From NCBI GenBank assembly GCA_030374805.1, contig JARGSG010000036.1, positions 533,750 to 597,749 of the forward strand: 64,000 nucleotides of DNA, in the 5' to 3' direction. Below, one piece after another: positions 44,183 through 55,782 of the stretch. This DNA is from Gracilaria gracilis (Eukaryota > Rhodophyta > Florideophyceae > Gracilariales > Gracilariaceae). A model generated the notes under the pieces. It was not told the origin of the DNA, did no database searches, and saw nothing but the letters and a program-made list of their open reading frames with translations. The position numbers were made by a program, and so were the translations under genes. Position 1 is the first letter of the stretch, and every line of letters begins with the position of its first letter.

Positions 44183-44584
44183 TTGAGATCAGTAAGGTAC
44201 GGCTCAGGCAACCAAGCGGACTAAGGCTGAAACAAGAGGACAGCAGAGGAGGCGTACGAGTACACCACCAGTCGGTTTTCGAGACCCCAAATGGCCCGAA
44301 AGATGATCACCAACGGATGAACGTGCCATACCAAAGCACCCAAGCGACACGACGGGGACCGACCAAAAAGTGGGCGCGCAATGGTAGCGTCTCGAACGGG
44401 GGTGAGTTGACTAAATGTGTTGAAGAACGCCAGTAGGGAAGGTAAGAGATTGATGGGAGAGCACCGTCGTCACCTCTCCCACAAACGGGCGAGTAAGGTC
44501 AATACAGGCCGTAGTGGGTTAGCAAGCTGGAAAGCCGCTCACTTGGCACCACCTCGTTTTGCCCGGTGGTAGAAGGAGGCTCTT
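44183..44584. other. R1 spacer before the 3' LTR
   Basis: No gene supported. A purine stretch (AGAAGGAGG near 44570) just before the LTR may be the polypurine tract. Confidence 0.3.
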
Positions 44585-45090
44585 TGGTACAGTGAGCGGA
44601 GCTGCTACGTGGATGTCTGACTGGAACTGGAATGGGTCAATAGGCTTATAAGATAGAGACTACAGTAGCTACTAGAAAAGATATTTTTCGAGGTGCACTT
44701 GGCAGAGACCACCTCAACGGAGCCCACGTGGGTGCCGCGCCGGAATTCGAGCCCTTTTTACACTTAAAGGGACCTTGGCGCTCCCTCCTTGACTATATTG
44801 TGGAGTTCAGCACCTTCTGGCTAGTTTTACGACCACTTGGTTTCTAGAGTCAACCTCGTGGTTTAGCTAGAACTATTCAGGCTTTACTGGGACGCTGCGC
44901 GCCGTACACTGGAACTACCTAACGGTTACGGTCTCGTCAGCTGCTATCTCGCGTCCCCAGTGGTTAGTGCTGCCTCACTCCTTTCGGTATCCTCTATCTT
45001 ACCTTCTAGGCTGACCCCTCGTGCGCTCCCTAGCCACGCGTCCACACGAACTATTCCATTGGTTTGCTACATCTGCCGTTGTACCACACA
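44585..45090 (+). repeat. R1 3' LTR (probable)
   Basis: Begins TGGTACAGTGAG and ends GTTGTACCACACA, about 506 bp, nearly the length of the R2 LTR. Blocks in the same order as in R2 support it: CTATATTGTGG (TATA region), AACTATTCAGGCTTTACT, GGTCTCGTCAGCTG, and CTAGGCTGACCCCTCGTGCGCTCCCT. The 5' LTR is outside the window, so the exact ends and the target duplication cannot be confirmed. Confidence 0.5.
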
Positions 45091-48000
45091 CTCATGCATA
45101 TGATATGTTCTTAAAATACGCAAATATCTAGGGTTGGGAGAGATACGTCCTGGAGATGACCTTCCTGCAGGCATTGTCTGCTGGGTTTCCTTTCAGAAAT
45201 CCTGCCCTGGATCACTATACCGTCTGAAACATAGGTTCCACTACTTCATCTTGCCGGCGTATATTTTGTGCTCAGTACGGCAAATTCTAAGCCATACAAA
45301 ATGCGCACACACGCAAAATCCTACGTCAAACTGTGACGCGACGTGAAGATCCAGTGATAGGAGTCTACTTTGTGGTGGTTAGAGACCCATGATAGCCACC
45401 ACGGTTCCATATCATGACGAAGGACACGCGGTGTAACTTGGGGAAAATGATATCAATGCATTGTAAACTTCATAATGATGGCACTAGTCACCGTTCCTTA
45501 CACAATTACAATATGCAATATGCACATGCACAGGCATGGCGCACAGATAGTCTTGCTGGTCGATCTTGGGTGGCGTTCATATCTTGGAACCAGCGACGCT
45601 GTATGATTGCAACGAGTCTGTAACAAAAGGAGGTCGGCGGAGTGATACAGGGTGATGCGGTCTATTCGTTTGCTTCATCTCTCTTGTTCTCATGGGCGAG
45701 ATTGGTCTTGTAGTAGTAGTGTGGACTTCGATTGATAGATGAGATGGAGGCTCACAGGCTCGTCAGATTGTCAGCGAGGGAGAGCTGCGGAGTGGCGCGT
45801 CACGCCGTTGCGCAACACGGTCCGCTCCAAGGCGGCGGTGTGGTTTTAATGGCTCTAGCAGCCACGAAGAGATGGCCAGACAACACGACGAGGAATTGGG
45901 GATGTCGGCTTTGATGCTAGTATTGGTAGGATTGTAGGACACAGCGTGAAAACTGTGCCTTGTTATCTCTGTTTGAGAGACCGAAAAATCTTTCTGGGGA
46001 TGTCCCTGCCCCGCAGATCACATATCCTCATCCATTACCACAGTTTACCTGCACTCAACGCTGCGAGAAACGGCCCATGCTCCATTTGCGTACCTTGCTC
46101 CAGGTGTTTACTCTTGCAAATCTTCTTTTTCTTCTTTTTTCGGTCTTATTTCGAACACATACTTCCGTGGCGTAGCAGTCGCTCCACGGAAACGGACACA
46201 TTCACATTTTACAGGCACAAAAAGCTTGTAGGCTTGAAACAACTCCCACTTCTTGTTCGTATTCTCTTGCTCAACTGAGTCTTCTGGAGCCAATTTTTCA
46301 TTCATTTGACGCCATGCGCATAAGATACGCCTTACAAGTAGATCTTGTCATTTTCCTACTCTTTCCCGCGCCAAGTCCAGATTATAATGACTTCAGTTTT
46401 CGCTTACCAACCAACTGGAATTCATTGACAATTTTCACTTCGCAAATACCGTGACCACCTACTTCTTCAACCTTATGTTCCTTCTTGAATTGAACACTTC
46501 TCAATCCCAACACATCTAGTTTCACTTTCCACAGCCATCTGGTACACCAAAACAGCTATTTCTCCAAAGCCAACACACACATATAGAACAAAGTGACTGT
46601 GGGAATGTCTTAAATGCACATGACGAACTCACTACTGGAGAAGGATATCCTGCTTTCCACCACAACAAGGATCGTAGCGGTTCCTTTCCATCAACAACGT
46701 GTTCAAAGGGCACATGTGACAGGCACTCACAAGTGCGCCTCAAATGGGTGTCTATTCCAACAGTCGGGCGGATAATCCCGCTACCGCTCGATGGTGATTC
46801 GACACATTCCACGCCTACTGAAGCGCTTTGAGGCGCGCCTGTTGAAAGCGGCAGCACCACAACTCTCGATCTCAGTAAGAAACGGTACACATGTTTGAGA
46901 GCTGCTGTTGCCAAAGCAGCGTTCCGCTTTGCCGAGGCGTTTCTCTATATGGCTCTGGGTTTTTCGGTCCTTACTTCTCGGCGCTCGATCATGACGATGC
47001 GCTGCCGTCTCGCTTGCGCCGACCGCTTAATGGAATGTACGTTGACAGCGCCAGGGAGTCCCATATGAGAACCAACGAGGATATCTTTAACTTTAATTGG
47101 ATATCAAGTGCAAAATTCGATGCGTTGAAGAAAACAAGCGGCGAGGTGAAGATGAGTGGAGTCGTATGGAGAGCCCTTACATAGTAGAAATACATCATCA
47201 ATCTTGAACGACTAAATTTCTGAATACCGTTGGTAAAGGTATTGTGGAGCACTGTTATGTAGCACCAGGAAGATCTCCCGTACTCGTGTACTTCTGTAGA
47301 TACTGTATCGTACACCCCTACAAGATTTTTTGGAAAAAGAGGAGGGCAATTTGAGTCTGAATAGCACTTATGGATGATACATGGAGGCCAAACGGACTTC
47401 ATATGGAGCGCACGCGATATGCGTTGGCAGTCTCATTTCGAGATGTCCATTTGGAGGACGCTTGCTACTTCCATCGAATGCATACGGAGTGCCAGGGATA
47501 CACATTGCACTCCGTCCGCGCCCACATTATTCGTGTTCAACCTGACGCGAAGTCAGAATGCCCTTCGCGCGCAGTCACAATAATGAAATAAACTTTTTAA
47601 AAAATTGATCTGTCTCTGCAAGGGTGTCACGTTAAAGCACAGACTGAGTAATTAATAAGTGCCATCGGAGTGTAAATCGTGCGATAAATAACCTCAACTT
47701 GCACTCCTAAAATAGAAAAATATTTCTCCTCGGGCAGCTTCACGCTCTTCTATGTTTTCCCTTCTATCACAACTTTCAGAGAGGTTTGAAGCAATAATTC
47801 AGGTTCCTCTGCTGAGACGGTCACCAGCAATGCAGGGTTACCCACGTTAATGCACATTACAGTGCGCAAAACTCCTATCCGACATTCCCCTCTTTAGATG
47901 TACACGGAATACTAACCGGGTACGCATGAAACAGCGGTGTGACGGCAACAGATGCCCCAGGACCCGACGGCGTAGTGTTAAGGTGCCGGGGTGCACTGTG

Positions 48001-48625
48001 GTGGAGGCTATCTGCTACTTGTGTGTCCTGGAGAGCTGTGCGCGTCGCTATGAGAGAGGGTGTGTCGTGTGTATATCGAGAGTTCACGCGGTGGAAGAAG
48101 GACCTTGATCTGTGCGCATCGCCACAAGCAGTAAGGAAGCTATCCGTTACATAATAAAGTATGAAACAAATTTCTTTCCATCACAAACGACTTTTCAAAA
48201 CCTGGGGAGCACGTAAACCTCTACTTCAGACCACGAAACAAGTATACGGCATATAGACCAACAAGTAGTTGTAGCACCACTAGAAGTACTGTCTCGTTTA
48301 CTAAATCTTCATTTCTCGTCCTCTTTATCTTGCGCCCCTCCCATCACCCCTTTAAGCCATTTCAACGATGCCAAAAGGCACTTATTTGACGGAGAAAAAA
48401 GCCAGATAAATGCCCTTGAAAACCCCGTTCTGGCTATTTTCACCATTGCCAGGCAAACCAAATGAAGCAGGGATGCCATAAGAGAAATAAAAAACCCTGC
48501 TACCAACGAAACGAACAAATCCATCAAAAAGTCGAAAAAACGAAGACCCACAGCACTTTGTTTCCTAGTAGCAGAAGCGTCTAAATGGAATCACACCGCA
48601 TCGCAGCAAAAGACGACTGTTCAAC
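45091..48625. other. Unassigned region between the nest and the tandem array
   Basis: About 3.5 kb in which I recognise no gene, RNA or repeat. Minus-strand ORFs at 46522-46914 (130 codons) and 46989-47402 (137 codons), and a hydrophobic 80-codon ORF at 48309-48551 (FFDFLMDLFVSLVAGFFISL), are open but have no family, and plus-strand ORFs overlap them. The hydrophobic one could be a small membrane protein. This may be host intergenic DNA or an old, unrecognisable transposon. Confidence 0.3.
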
Positions 48626-50125
48626 TGCCGATATCAAGACGTAGAGGTCAACCAATTCTCTTATCGACACCTCCTCTGAAGTTGCAGAATGCCAAGTAGG
48701 CATCTCTATTACAACATGATAAAACTAATAGAATGAATTGGGCTAGATTAAAGCATGCTCGGAAACATCGAAAACAGGGTTGAGTTGTTTGGTCTGATGT
48801 ATAGAAGCTTAACTTCGATGGACCTGATGGCTTTGCATTTTATTGGCATGATCGGCCAAAAAAACGGATGATGTCTAAACGTAAAAAACGGACTAATTAG
48901 GGGTTGGGGTTGCTTTACTAAAGTTGTTGCGGATTAATCGGCCGTACTGAAGCTTAATCAAGATTTTGAGAACTATTTCACTATAATATAGAACTACTTG
49001 TTATCATTTGAGTAACAGAATTGTATAGAACGGTCGGCGTTTCGGCAAGATAATGCTAGTAAAATGTGCGGTGCCACAATGGAATAAAATTGAGCGCACC
49101 ACGTGTAAGAACTGTATTCCAAGCATGAAAGAGCGCTGTGATACCGTCTTAGAAACAGAGGGAATGTAAACACACTACTAGATTGTTGGTAGAACTCCCA
49201 ACTGTGCACCCTGTCGTAAACAGATTTCCGGTTTTTGGTAACCGTTTTAAAGAAACATAGCTTTCTATAAGAGCTTTTAAACTTTTGTTTCCTCTTTTGT
49301 ACTCTGTTCTATACAGTTTTCATGAGTAGAAACGTTCGAACATCAGCGACGAAAACTTTTTACCTAAACTAGAATTACTGGGGTATCGTATAGGAGTTTC
49401 GCGCACTGTAGATCTTTATTTAAGAAAATTTTGGGTTATTTTTGTAAAGAGGTCGCGTTTGCAACAACATGCTTTCTAATTAAACAGGCCTTATATGTAA
49501 TCTCGCCTGGATTTCAAAATAAGCCAGAGAATAAGGGCATCTCCAATGAGTAGAGCTTCGCTCCAGTTAGTATGTTTCTAGAGAGTTCGTCGCTAATAAT
49601 GGAAACAAGAATGGTGTTTTAAAAAACCACCAAATCTTCGAAAACCTACTGTACTACTTCAAAAAAACTGAATACAAACCAATTTTAAAATTAACCTTGG
49701 CGAATATTCAAAATGACGCCAACACAGTAGGTGCACAACTACATTTCACTCTTAGTAAAGACCCGGGACTTTCCAAGAACATTTAATATTTCACGGAGAT
49801 TATAAAACACTACATTCCCGATCATTCCCTACTGTCAACAAACATTATATTCACGCTCTCTAACGATATGATCACTGCTGCGCTTCGAATGCCTCCAAAT
49901 ATTGCTGCTCAACGCCTATCAAAAATAAACTGGCACTCTACACCGGATGAGGTCACTGACAGAGAAACAAATTCTAACAGTCCTGTTTCTTATTCCTTCT
50001 ACCAAAACACAGGCAATCAAAACATCCTTATTACAACCAATTTTACCAGTGTTCAGTTCGAAAAAATGTATGGTTTTCTTGTTGGTCACTGTGAACCAAA
50101 GAAAAACAAGTTTATTGGAACAAGA

Positions 50126-50605
50126 CTAGGACGTCAAGTACGCCTCTAGGTCTAACAGCAAGTTCAGTATGCAACTCGGGTTTCCGTAGCGACAAGTCTG
50201 CGTAGCGAAGCACAGGCCGTCACGGACACCGGCGGAGTAGCTCCACGGCGACAACGTCAGCGCGTCACGGACCTCGCGTGACACGTGGCGAATTACATGG
50301 GCGAGGGCCAATAGGAGATCGCCACATCGGTACATCATTCCTTCGGCGAATGGGTTTGCGGCGGGCGTGTCGGAGCCACCAATGACGGACTTTTCGACCC
50401 TGCTGGGGCTCTCGACAGCCTCCAAGTTAAAGACGAGGGCGTTGAAAACGGAGTTGCAGCAGGAACAGGTGAAAATGGGAGACGACATCGCGGATGATGG
50501 AAGAAGCCGGAGATGTCGGTTCCAACCGCCGCCCGATAAGGTTTGGTAGAGAGTTGCGAGGCTTTTCAGCCTCAAATTAGTCGTAGTTGCGTAAGAGGCC
50601 GACAA
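50126..50605 (-). CDS. Minus-strand ORF of the tandem unit, 159 codons (copy 1)
   Basis: Open in units 1 and 2, broken in unit 3. It contains FTCSCCNSVFNA and MMYRCGDLLLALAHVI. It is divergent from the gag-like gene, with starts about 80 bp from the TATA box on the other strand. Of the differences I can see between copies 1 and 2 most change the amino acid (for example Q to L, H to R, L to P), so selection for the protein is not evident. No family is recognised. Confidence 0.25.
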   Translation of the reverse strand: MSASYATTTNLRLKSLATLYQTLSGGGWNRHLRLLPSSAMSSPIFTCSCCNSVFNALVFNLEAVESPSRVEKSVIGGSDTPAANPFAEGMMYRCGDLLLALAHVIRHVSREVRDALTLSPWSYSAGVRDGLCFATQTCRYGNPSCILNLLLDLEAYLTS

Positions 50606-50687
50606 TCACGGTAAGCAAACTGGTTACCCCCCACTCGGACGACTTGTCATGGGTAAGTCGACACCTCATTCTGGTGCAGTAGTTGTC

Positions 50688-50695
50688 TATAAAAA
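50688..50695 (+). promoter_or_regulatory. TATA box of tandem unit 1
   Basis: TATAAAAA in CTATAAAAAAGCCGG, about 520 bp before the preferred ATG of the gag-like gene. In units 2 and 3 it reads TATAAAAGGGCCGG, closer to a canonical core promoter. Confidence 0.5.
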
Positions 50696-51206
50696 AGCCG
50701 GAGTGGTCGCATCTCGACCAACTCTGGCCAGACCACTTCCCCTTTCACAACGACCCCCCGTCTTCCTTCACAGCAAACTCTGTCTTGCTTCCGCCTGTGG
50801 TTCTCTCCCTCCCTTCAACCTTTCCTTTTCCCTTGGCGGCTTGGTCTCCCGCCCTCTTCCGACAAGAGCCTGAAAAGCACTACACCCTTCTTGGATCGGT
50901 CTTGTGCTCCTGCTTTAGAAGTGTCGCTCCCAGCAGGTGATCCAAGTTCGGTCCTGCGAGAGGGAGCTTCTGCTTTTGTGTTGTCGTTTCGTGTCAGTTT
51001 CCGCCCGCACCAGACCTATAGTTTTGGTCGTGTTGTGGCTTACGATTGCTACACGTTTCAGCTCCGTCGTCGATACTTTGCACAGTGTGTGTGTTTACTA
51101 CGGACTCTTGCCTACTACCGCTACACAGCGTGTTGGGCTGGTACTCTCGAAAGCCCTTTTTGTTGTGTCCCCTTTGCATTGTGTTTTCCATGGTTCCCTG
51201 AAGAAG

Positions 51207-53408
51207 ATGGATGCAACTTTCGAGAAAGCCGGGTTCAATTCGAAGGCCCGGTTTGGTCTCCTCCGCCGTGCCGTCATGGAGTACGTCGACCCCGCACAAT
51301 TCGTTGTGTTTCGCGGCTCTCACGACTACGAGTCATTGAAGGCACTATTGAAGGACTTTGTGACCGGTAGAAACGTGTTGGAGTCCCACGGGGCTCTGCA
51401 TGTCTTGCCGGCGCCGAAGAAGGTTATGCAGAGCCCGAAACAGGGCGATCCGTCCCCTCTTCTGCAGAACAAAGTCGATCTTCTCGCAAAGCAGCTCTCC
51501 CAGCTTACACTGATGATGAAGAAGACCCAGGCTCCACCTCAGAGGACTGAAGACGATCGCCAGCGCACTTGTGCCTACTGTCGTCAACTAGGGCACTGGG
51601 TGACGCGCTGTAGTCTCCATCCGCACCGCAATACCCGTTGCGGCAAGATGAGTGTCGCAATCGCCACATGCTGGTCTCGTGACCCTGCTTACGATCGCCG
51701 GCCCCCCGTTGGAGCTCCTCGTAGTGAGTCGGCAGCCGAAGACCGTTTCAGACAGAGCAATAGCGGTGGCCAGCAGGCTGGGCAGCCAAGTCAAGTCTCC
51801 GTTGGGACTGAGGGCTACGATGCTGATGACGAGGTGGTGGCAGCCACTAAGCGCACCGCCGAGGGCGTTCCTCTCCCGAAGCAGCAAAGAACGGCCGACC
51901 ACATTGGCATTCAGTCGTTGCTTAACCCGTCGCAGCCGGCTCTAAGGAAGCAACTTGGCCGTTTTAGGCCAACAGGAGCCCCAAGACCCTCTCAGAAGGC
52001 CCGGAAGCCGGCAGCGAGAAATTCTTCGAATCGCGCTAAGCTTCAAGAGCATTTTGGCAAGTACAACTTGCTGGAGGAGTTAGCCAACGCGCCAACTGGT
52101 CTCACTTTTGGTCAGCTGGTTCGTGGCGATGCTGATGATGCCAAGAAGGACATTCGCCGCATCTTGTCTGGCAAGGCCTCTCCGTGTCAAGTAACGTTCG
52201 CAGAGATGTCTATGAAGGGAGAATGCCTCAAAGTGGTCCCAGTGAAGGAGTATGGGACTCCCGCACAGGCTCTGCTAAATTCCGGGGCAAACCTTAATCT
52301 GATGTGTTCTGAGCTGGGCGAGAAGCTTTCGTTGAGTCCCAAGCCCACTGATCGTCAGATTCACGTGGCAAACGGCGACGTCGCTCTGGTTTGCGGCACG
52401 CTGCGTGATGTCCCCGTCATTTTCGATTCTGTGAGAGTCCCGCTCGAATTTCTGGTCATCGGAAGGCCCCCATTTGACCTCATCATTGGCTTTACCACCT
52501 CGGAAGCGATGCAAGCCTGCATCAACATCAGCACGCAGGAGGTGAAGATGGTATATGAGGGCTCGCCAATCCTACTCGGACTAGATTACGAGCGCGCTGG
52601 GATCGACGAGTTTGTGTCAATTTCTGGCACATATACTGAGGACATTACATCAGATTCCGATGAAGAGAGGTATGACTTTCCCTCCGAAGGAGATACTCTG
52701 TTCGCCTCGATTGAGGAGGACGAGGTTTTCTTCGACGGACACGCTTTGGGCCCAGAGGTGACCTTCGTCACGTTGGAAGGTGATCGCCCGACAATGGACC
52801 CAGATGGGCCTTGCGACTCTGATCATGACAATCAAGAAGAGCAAGTCGGTGACACTGGTCAAGATCCCGAGTCCCGAGCCGCGGAGTTGGTTGGTTTGCG
52901 TCAGGTTGGTGCTCGTGCTCCGCCTCCGCCACCCATGACAACCGAAGAACGTGTCCTCGAACAATCGCGTGATGTCGCTGTCAACGAGAACAGGCGCTAC
53001 GAGGACGCAGAAGCTACAGACGATGAAGATGATTCTGACGAAGAAGATGAAGATGAAAATGAAGATGAAGATGAAGATGAAGATGAAGATGAAAATGAAG
53101 ATGGAGATGAAGATGAAGATGATGAAGATACCGAAGACGAAGTGGGTGAGGTTAACCCAGTCTTGCACGTGCCGTTTGAGACATACCCGGTTGTGTTCGA
53201 GGAACCTGGTCTGACTATTCCGATCCGCGACGAGGTTCTTCTTCTCCCACGCCGAGATGAGGAGGAGCCAGATCGCCAAGACTTTCTCTACATCAAGGTC
53301 AGAAGGCGTCACTTAGTTCATCCCGGTGCCCCCTTTCTTTCAGTCACGACGGACGGTTTGCCTTTCGGGGCTGAAGGTGAGCTCCCCCAGGATGATTTTG
53401 GGGCATGA
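51207..53408 (+). CDS. Gag-protease-like protein with inactive-looking retropepsin site (copy 1)
   Basis: I prefer the ATG of MDATFEKAGFNSKARF, 733 codons; the frame is open further upstream to 50937 but with a composition unlike coding sequence. A capsid-like helical N-terminus is followed by a CCHC knuckle CAYCRQLGHWVTRC (residues 122-135), then a disordered basic/Pro region, then a retropepsin-like fold: AQALLNSGANLNLM (residues about 353-366), VANGDVALVCGTLRDVPV and FDLIIGF. The catalytic D of D-S-G is N358 in all three copies, and R2 also lost it. A Glu/Asp tract (about residues 612-646) comes from GAA-GAT repeats. There is no reverse transcriptase or integrase. It may be a non-autonomous gypsy relative or a domesticated gag. 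Confidence 0.7.
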   Translation: MDATFEKAGFNSKARFGLLRRAVMEYVDPAQFVVFRGSHDYESLKALLKDFVTGRNVLESHGALHVLPAPKKVMQSPKQGDPSPLLQNKVDLLAKQLSQLTLMMKKTQAPPQRTEDDRQRTCAYCRQLGHWVTRCSLHPHRNTRCGKMSVAIATCWSRDPAYDRRPPVGAPRSESAAEDRFRQSNSGGQQAGQPSQVSVGTEGYDADDEVVAATKRTAEGVPLPKQQRTADHIGIQSLLNPSQPALRKQLGRFRPTGAPRPSQKARKPAARNSSNRAKLQEHFGKYNLLEELANAPTGLTFGQLVRGDADDAKKDIRRILSGKASPCQVTFAEMSMKGECLKVVPVKEYGTPAQALLNSGANLNLMCSELGEKLSLSPKPTDRQIHVANGDVALVCGTLRDVPVIFDSVRVPLEFLVIGRPPFDLIIGFTTSEAMQACINISTQEVKMVYEGSPILLGLDYERAGIDEFVSISGTYTEDITSDSDEERYDFPSEGDTLFASIEEDEVFFDGHALGPEVTFVTLEGDRPTMDPDGPCDSDHDNQEEQVGDTGQDPESRAAELVGLRQVGARAPPPPPMTTEERVLEQSRDVAVNENRRYEDAEATDDEDDSDEEDEDENEDEDEDEDEDENEDGDEDEDDEDTEDEVGEVNPVLHVPFETYPVVFEEPGLTIPIRDEVLLLPRRDEEEPDRQDFLYIKVRRRHLVHPGAPFLSVTTDGLPFGAEGELPQDDFGA

Positions 53409-53818
53409 ACATCTACTTCTCACAGAATCAGATATCGGCCCCAGTTGAGTACCACATCCCTGGAGGAAAGGGAGCTTCCAGTGGTTTTCGAGATTTCATT
53501 GGAGCTCAGAACGGATTTCAGACTTCTAAGGACGGCCCTGCTTCACCCAGTCAAGGACAGGACGGAAGAAGAACCCCTGCAGTGCCCCATGGTCTTGTGC
53601 TTGCCTCTGAGAGTGATGCCTGCGTAGCACACGAGGTGGAGTACCCTCTTCAGGACACCATCGCCTGTGATGACCATGGGCGCGCCTTCGAACGCCGAGA
53701 CTTTCCCCCAGACACCGACCAGAAGCAGGTCATTCTTGATCGTTTGTCGCATTTCTCCAGGACAGTTCAGCAGAAGCTTTTGTCGATTCTCTTTTCCACT
53801 GCCGATATCAAGACGTAG
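53405..53818 (+). CDS. Second ORF of tandem unit 1, overlapping by ATGA
   Basis: The ATG at 53405 overlaps the TGA of the gag-like gene (ATGA), an arrangement that allows coupled termination-reinitiation or a -1 frameshift. It has 137 codons, hydrophilic, with PVEYHIPGGKGASS at the start and QKQVILDRLSHFSRTVQQKL near the end; no family is recognised. It stays open in units 1 and 2 and ends inside the start of the next unit. Confidence 0.5.
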   Translation: MNIYFSQNQISAPVEYHIPGGKGASSGFRDFIGAQNGFQTSKDGPASPSQGQDGRRTPAVPHGLVLASESDACVAHEVEYPLQDTIACDDHGRAFERRDFPPDTDQKQVILDRLSHFSRTVQQKLLSILFSTADIKT

Positions 53819-55302
53819 AGGTCAATAAATTTTCTTATCGACACCTCCTCTGAAGTTGCAGAATGCCAAGTAGGCATCTCTATTACAACATGATAAAACT
53901 AATAGAATGAATTGGGCTAGATTAAAGCATGCTCGGAAACATCGAAAACAGGGTTGAGTTGTTCGGTCTGATGAATAGAAGCTTAACTTCGATGGACCTG
54001 ATGGCTTTGCATTTTATTGGCATGATCGGCCAAAAAAAACGGATGATGTCTACACGTAAAAAAACGGACTAATTAGGGGTTGGGGTTGCTTTACTAAAGT
54101 TGTTGCGGATTAATCGGCCGTACTAAAGCTTAATCAAGATTTGGAGAACTATTTCACTATAATATAGAACTACTTGTTTTCATTTGAGTAACAGAATTGT
54201 ATAGAACGGTCGGCGTTTCGGCAAGATAATGCTAGTAAAATGTGCGGTGCCACAATGGAATAAAATTGAGCGCACCACGTGTAAGAACTGTATTCCAAGC
54301 ATGAAAGAGCGCTGTGATACCGTCTTAGAAACAGAGGGAATGTAAACACACTACTAGATTGTTGGTAGAACTCCCAACTGTGCACCCTGTCGTAAACAGA
54401 TTTCCGGTTTTTGGTAACCGTTTTAAAGAAACATAGCTTTCTATAAGAGCTTTTAAACTTTTGTTTCCTCTTTTGTACTCTGTTCTATACAGTTTTTATG
54501 AGTAGAAACGTTCGAACATCAGCGACGAAAACTTTTTACCTAAACTAGAATTACTGGGGTATCGTATAGGAGTTTCGCGCACTGTAGATCTTTATTTAAG
54601 AAAATTTTGGGTTATTTTTGTAAAGAGGTCGCGTTTACAACAACATGCTTTCTAATTAAACAGGCCTTATATGTAATCTCGCCTGGATTTCAAAATAGGC
54701 CAGAGAATAAGGGCATCTCCAATGAGTAGAGATTTGCTCCAGTTAGTATGTTTCTAGAGAGTTCGTCGCTAATAATGGAAACAAGAATGGTGTTTTAAAA
54801 AACAACCAAATCTTCGAAAACCTACTGTACTGCTTCAAAAAAACTGAATACAAACCAATTTTAAAATTAACCTTGGCGAATATTCAAAATGACGCCAACA
54901 CAGTAGGTGCACAACTACATTTCACTCTTAGTAAAGACCCGGGACTTTCCAAGAACATTTAATATTTCACGGAGATTATAAAACACTACATTCCCTATCA
55001 TCCCCTACTGTCAACCAAACATTATATTCACGCTCTCTAACGATATGATCACTGCTGCGCTTCGAATGCCTTTAAATATTGCTGCTCAACGCGCATGAAA
55101 AATAAACTGGCACTCTACACCGGATGAGGCCACTGACAAAGAAACAAATTCTAACAGTCCTGTTTTTTATTCCTTCTAACAAAACGCAGGCAATCAAAAC
55201 ATCCTTATTATAACCCATTTTACCAGTGTTCAGTTCGAAAAAATGTATGGTTTTCTTGTTGGTCACTGTGAACCAAAGAAAAACAAGTTTATTGGAACAA
55301 GA

Positions 55303-55782
55303 TTAGGACGTCAAGTACGCCTCCAGGTCTAACAGCAAGTTCAGTATGCAACCCGGGTTTCCGTAGCGACAAGTCTGCGTAGCGAAGCACAGGCCGTCAC
55401 GGACACCGGCGGAGTAGCTCCACGGCGACAACGTCAGCGCGTCACGGACCTCGCGTGACACGTGGCGAATTACATGGGCGAGGGCCAATAGGAGATCGCC
55501 ACATCGGTACATCATTCCTTCGGCGAATGGGTTTGCGGCGGGCGTGTCGGAGCCACCAATGACGGACTTTTCGACCCTGCTGGGGCTCTCGACAGCCTCC
55601 AAGTTAAAGACGGGGGCGTTGAAAACGGAGTTGCAGCAGGAACAGGTGAAAACGGGAGACGACATCGCGGATGATGGAAGAAGCCGGAGACGCCGGTTCC
55701 AACCGCCGCCCGATAAGGTTAGGTAGAGAGTTGCGAGGCTTTTCAGCCTCAAATTAGTCGTAGTTGCGTTAGAGGCCGACAA
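55303..55782 (-). CDS. Minus-strand ORF of the tandem unit, copy 2
   Basis: Same 159 codons as at 50126-50605 with six or so amino-acid changes. Unknown function; possibly not a gene. Confidence 0.22.
   Translation of the reverse strand: MSASNATTTNLRLKSLATLYLTLSGGGWNRRLRLLPSSAMSSPVFTCSCCNSVFNAPVFNLEAVESPSRVEKSVIGGSDTPAANPFAEGMMYRCGDLLLALAHVIRHVSREVRDALTLSPWSYSAGVRDGLCFATQTCRYGNPGCILNLLLDLEAYLTS

Larger units (their letters stand above)
48626..53799 (+). repeat. Tandem unit 1 (5.17 kb)
   Basis: First of three head-to-tail copies. Homology with the next copy begins at about 48624, inside what in copies 2 and 3 is the end of the second ORF (ACTGCCGATATCAAGACGTAG). The unit has about 2 kb of AT-rich sequence (48650-50120), a minus-strand ORF, a TATA box and the gag-protease-like gene. 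If the repeated 2-kb AT-rich part is an LTR beginning TGCCGATATC, the array would be LTR-body-LTR-body. A purine tract before that point is lacking, so the LTR reading is unproven. Confidence 0.8.

Noticed and set aside
45091-48625. Possible host gene from minus-strand ORFs at 46522-47402
   Set aside because: No domain, unclear splice links and competing ORFs on the other strand.
50937-51206. 90-codon N-terminal extension of the gag-like protein
   Set aside because: The composition (Cys/Leu/Val-rich) is unlike the rest, an overlapping frame is equally open, and this part carries the differences between units; the ATG at 51207 is a better start.
52650-53312. Minus-strand ORF with a long Ile/Phe repeat resembling membrane helices
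   Set aside because: It is the complement of the GAA-GAT acidic tract of the gag-like gene, in all units.
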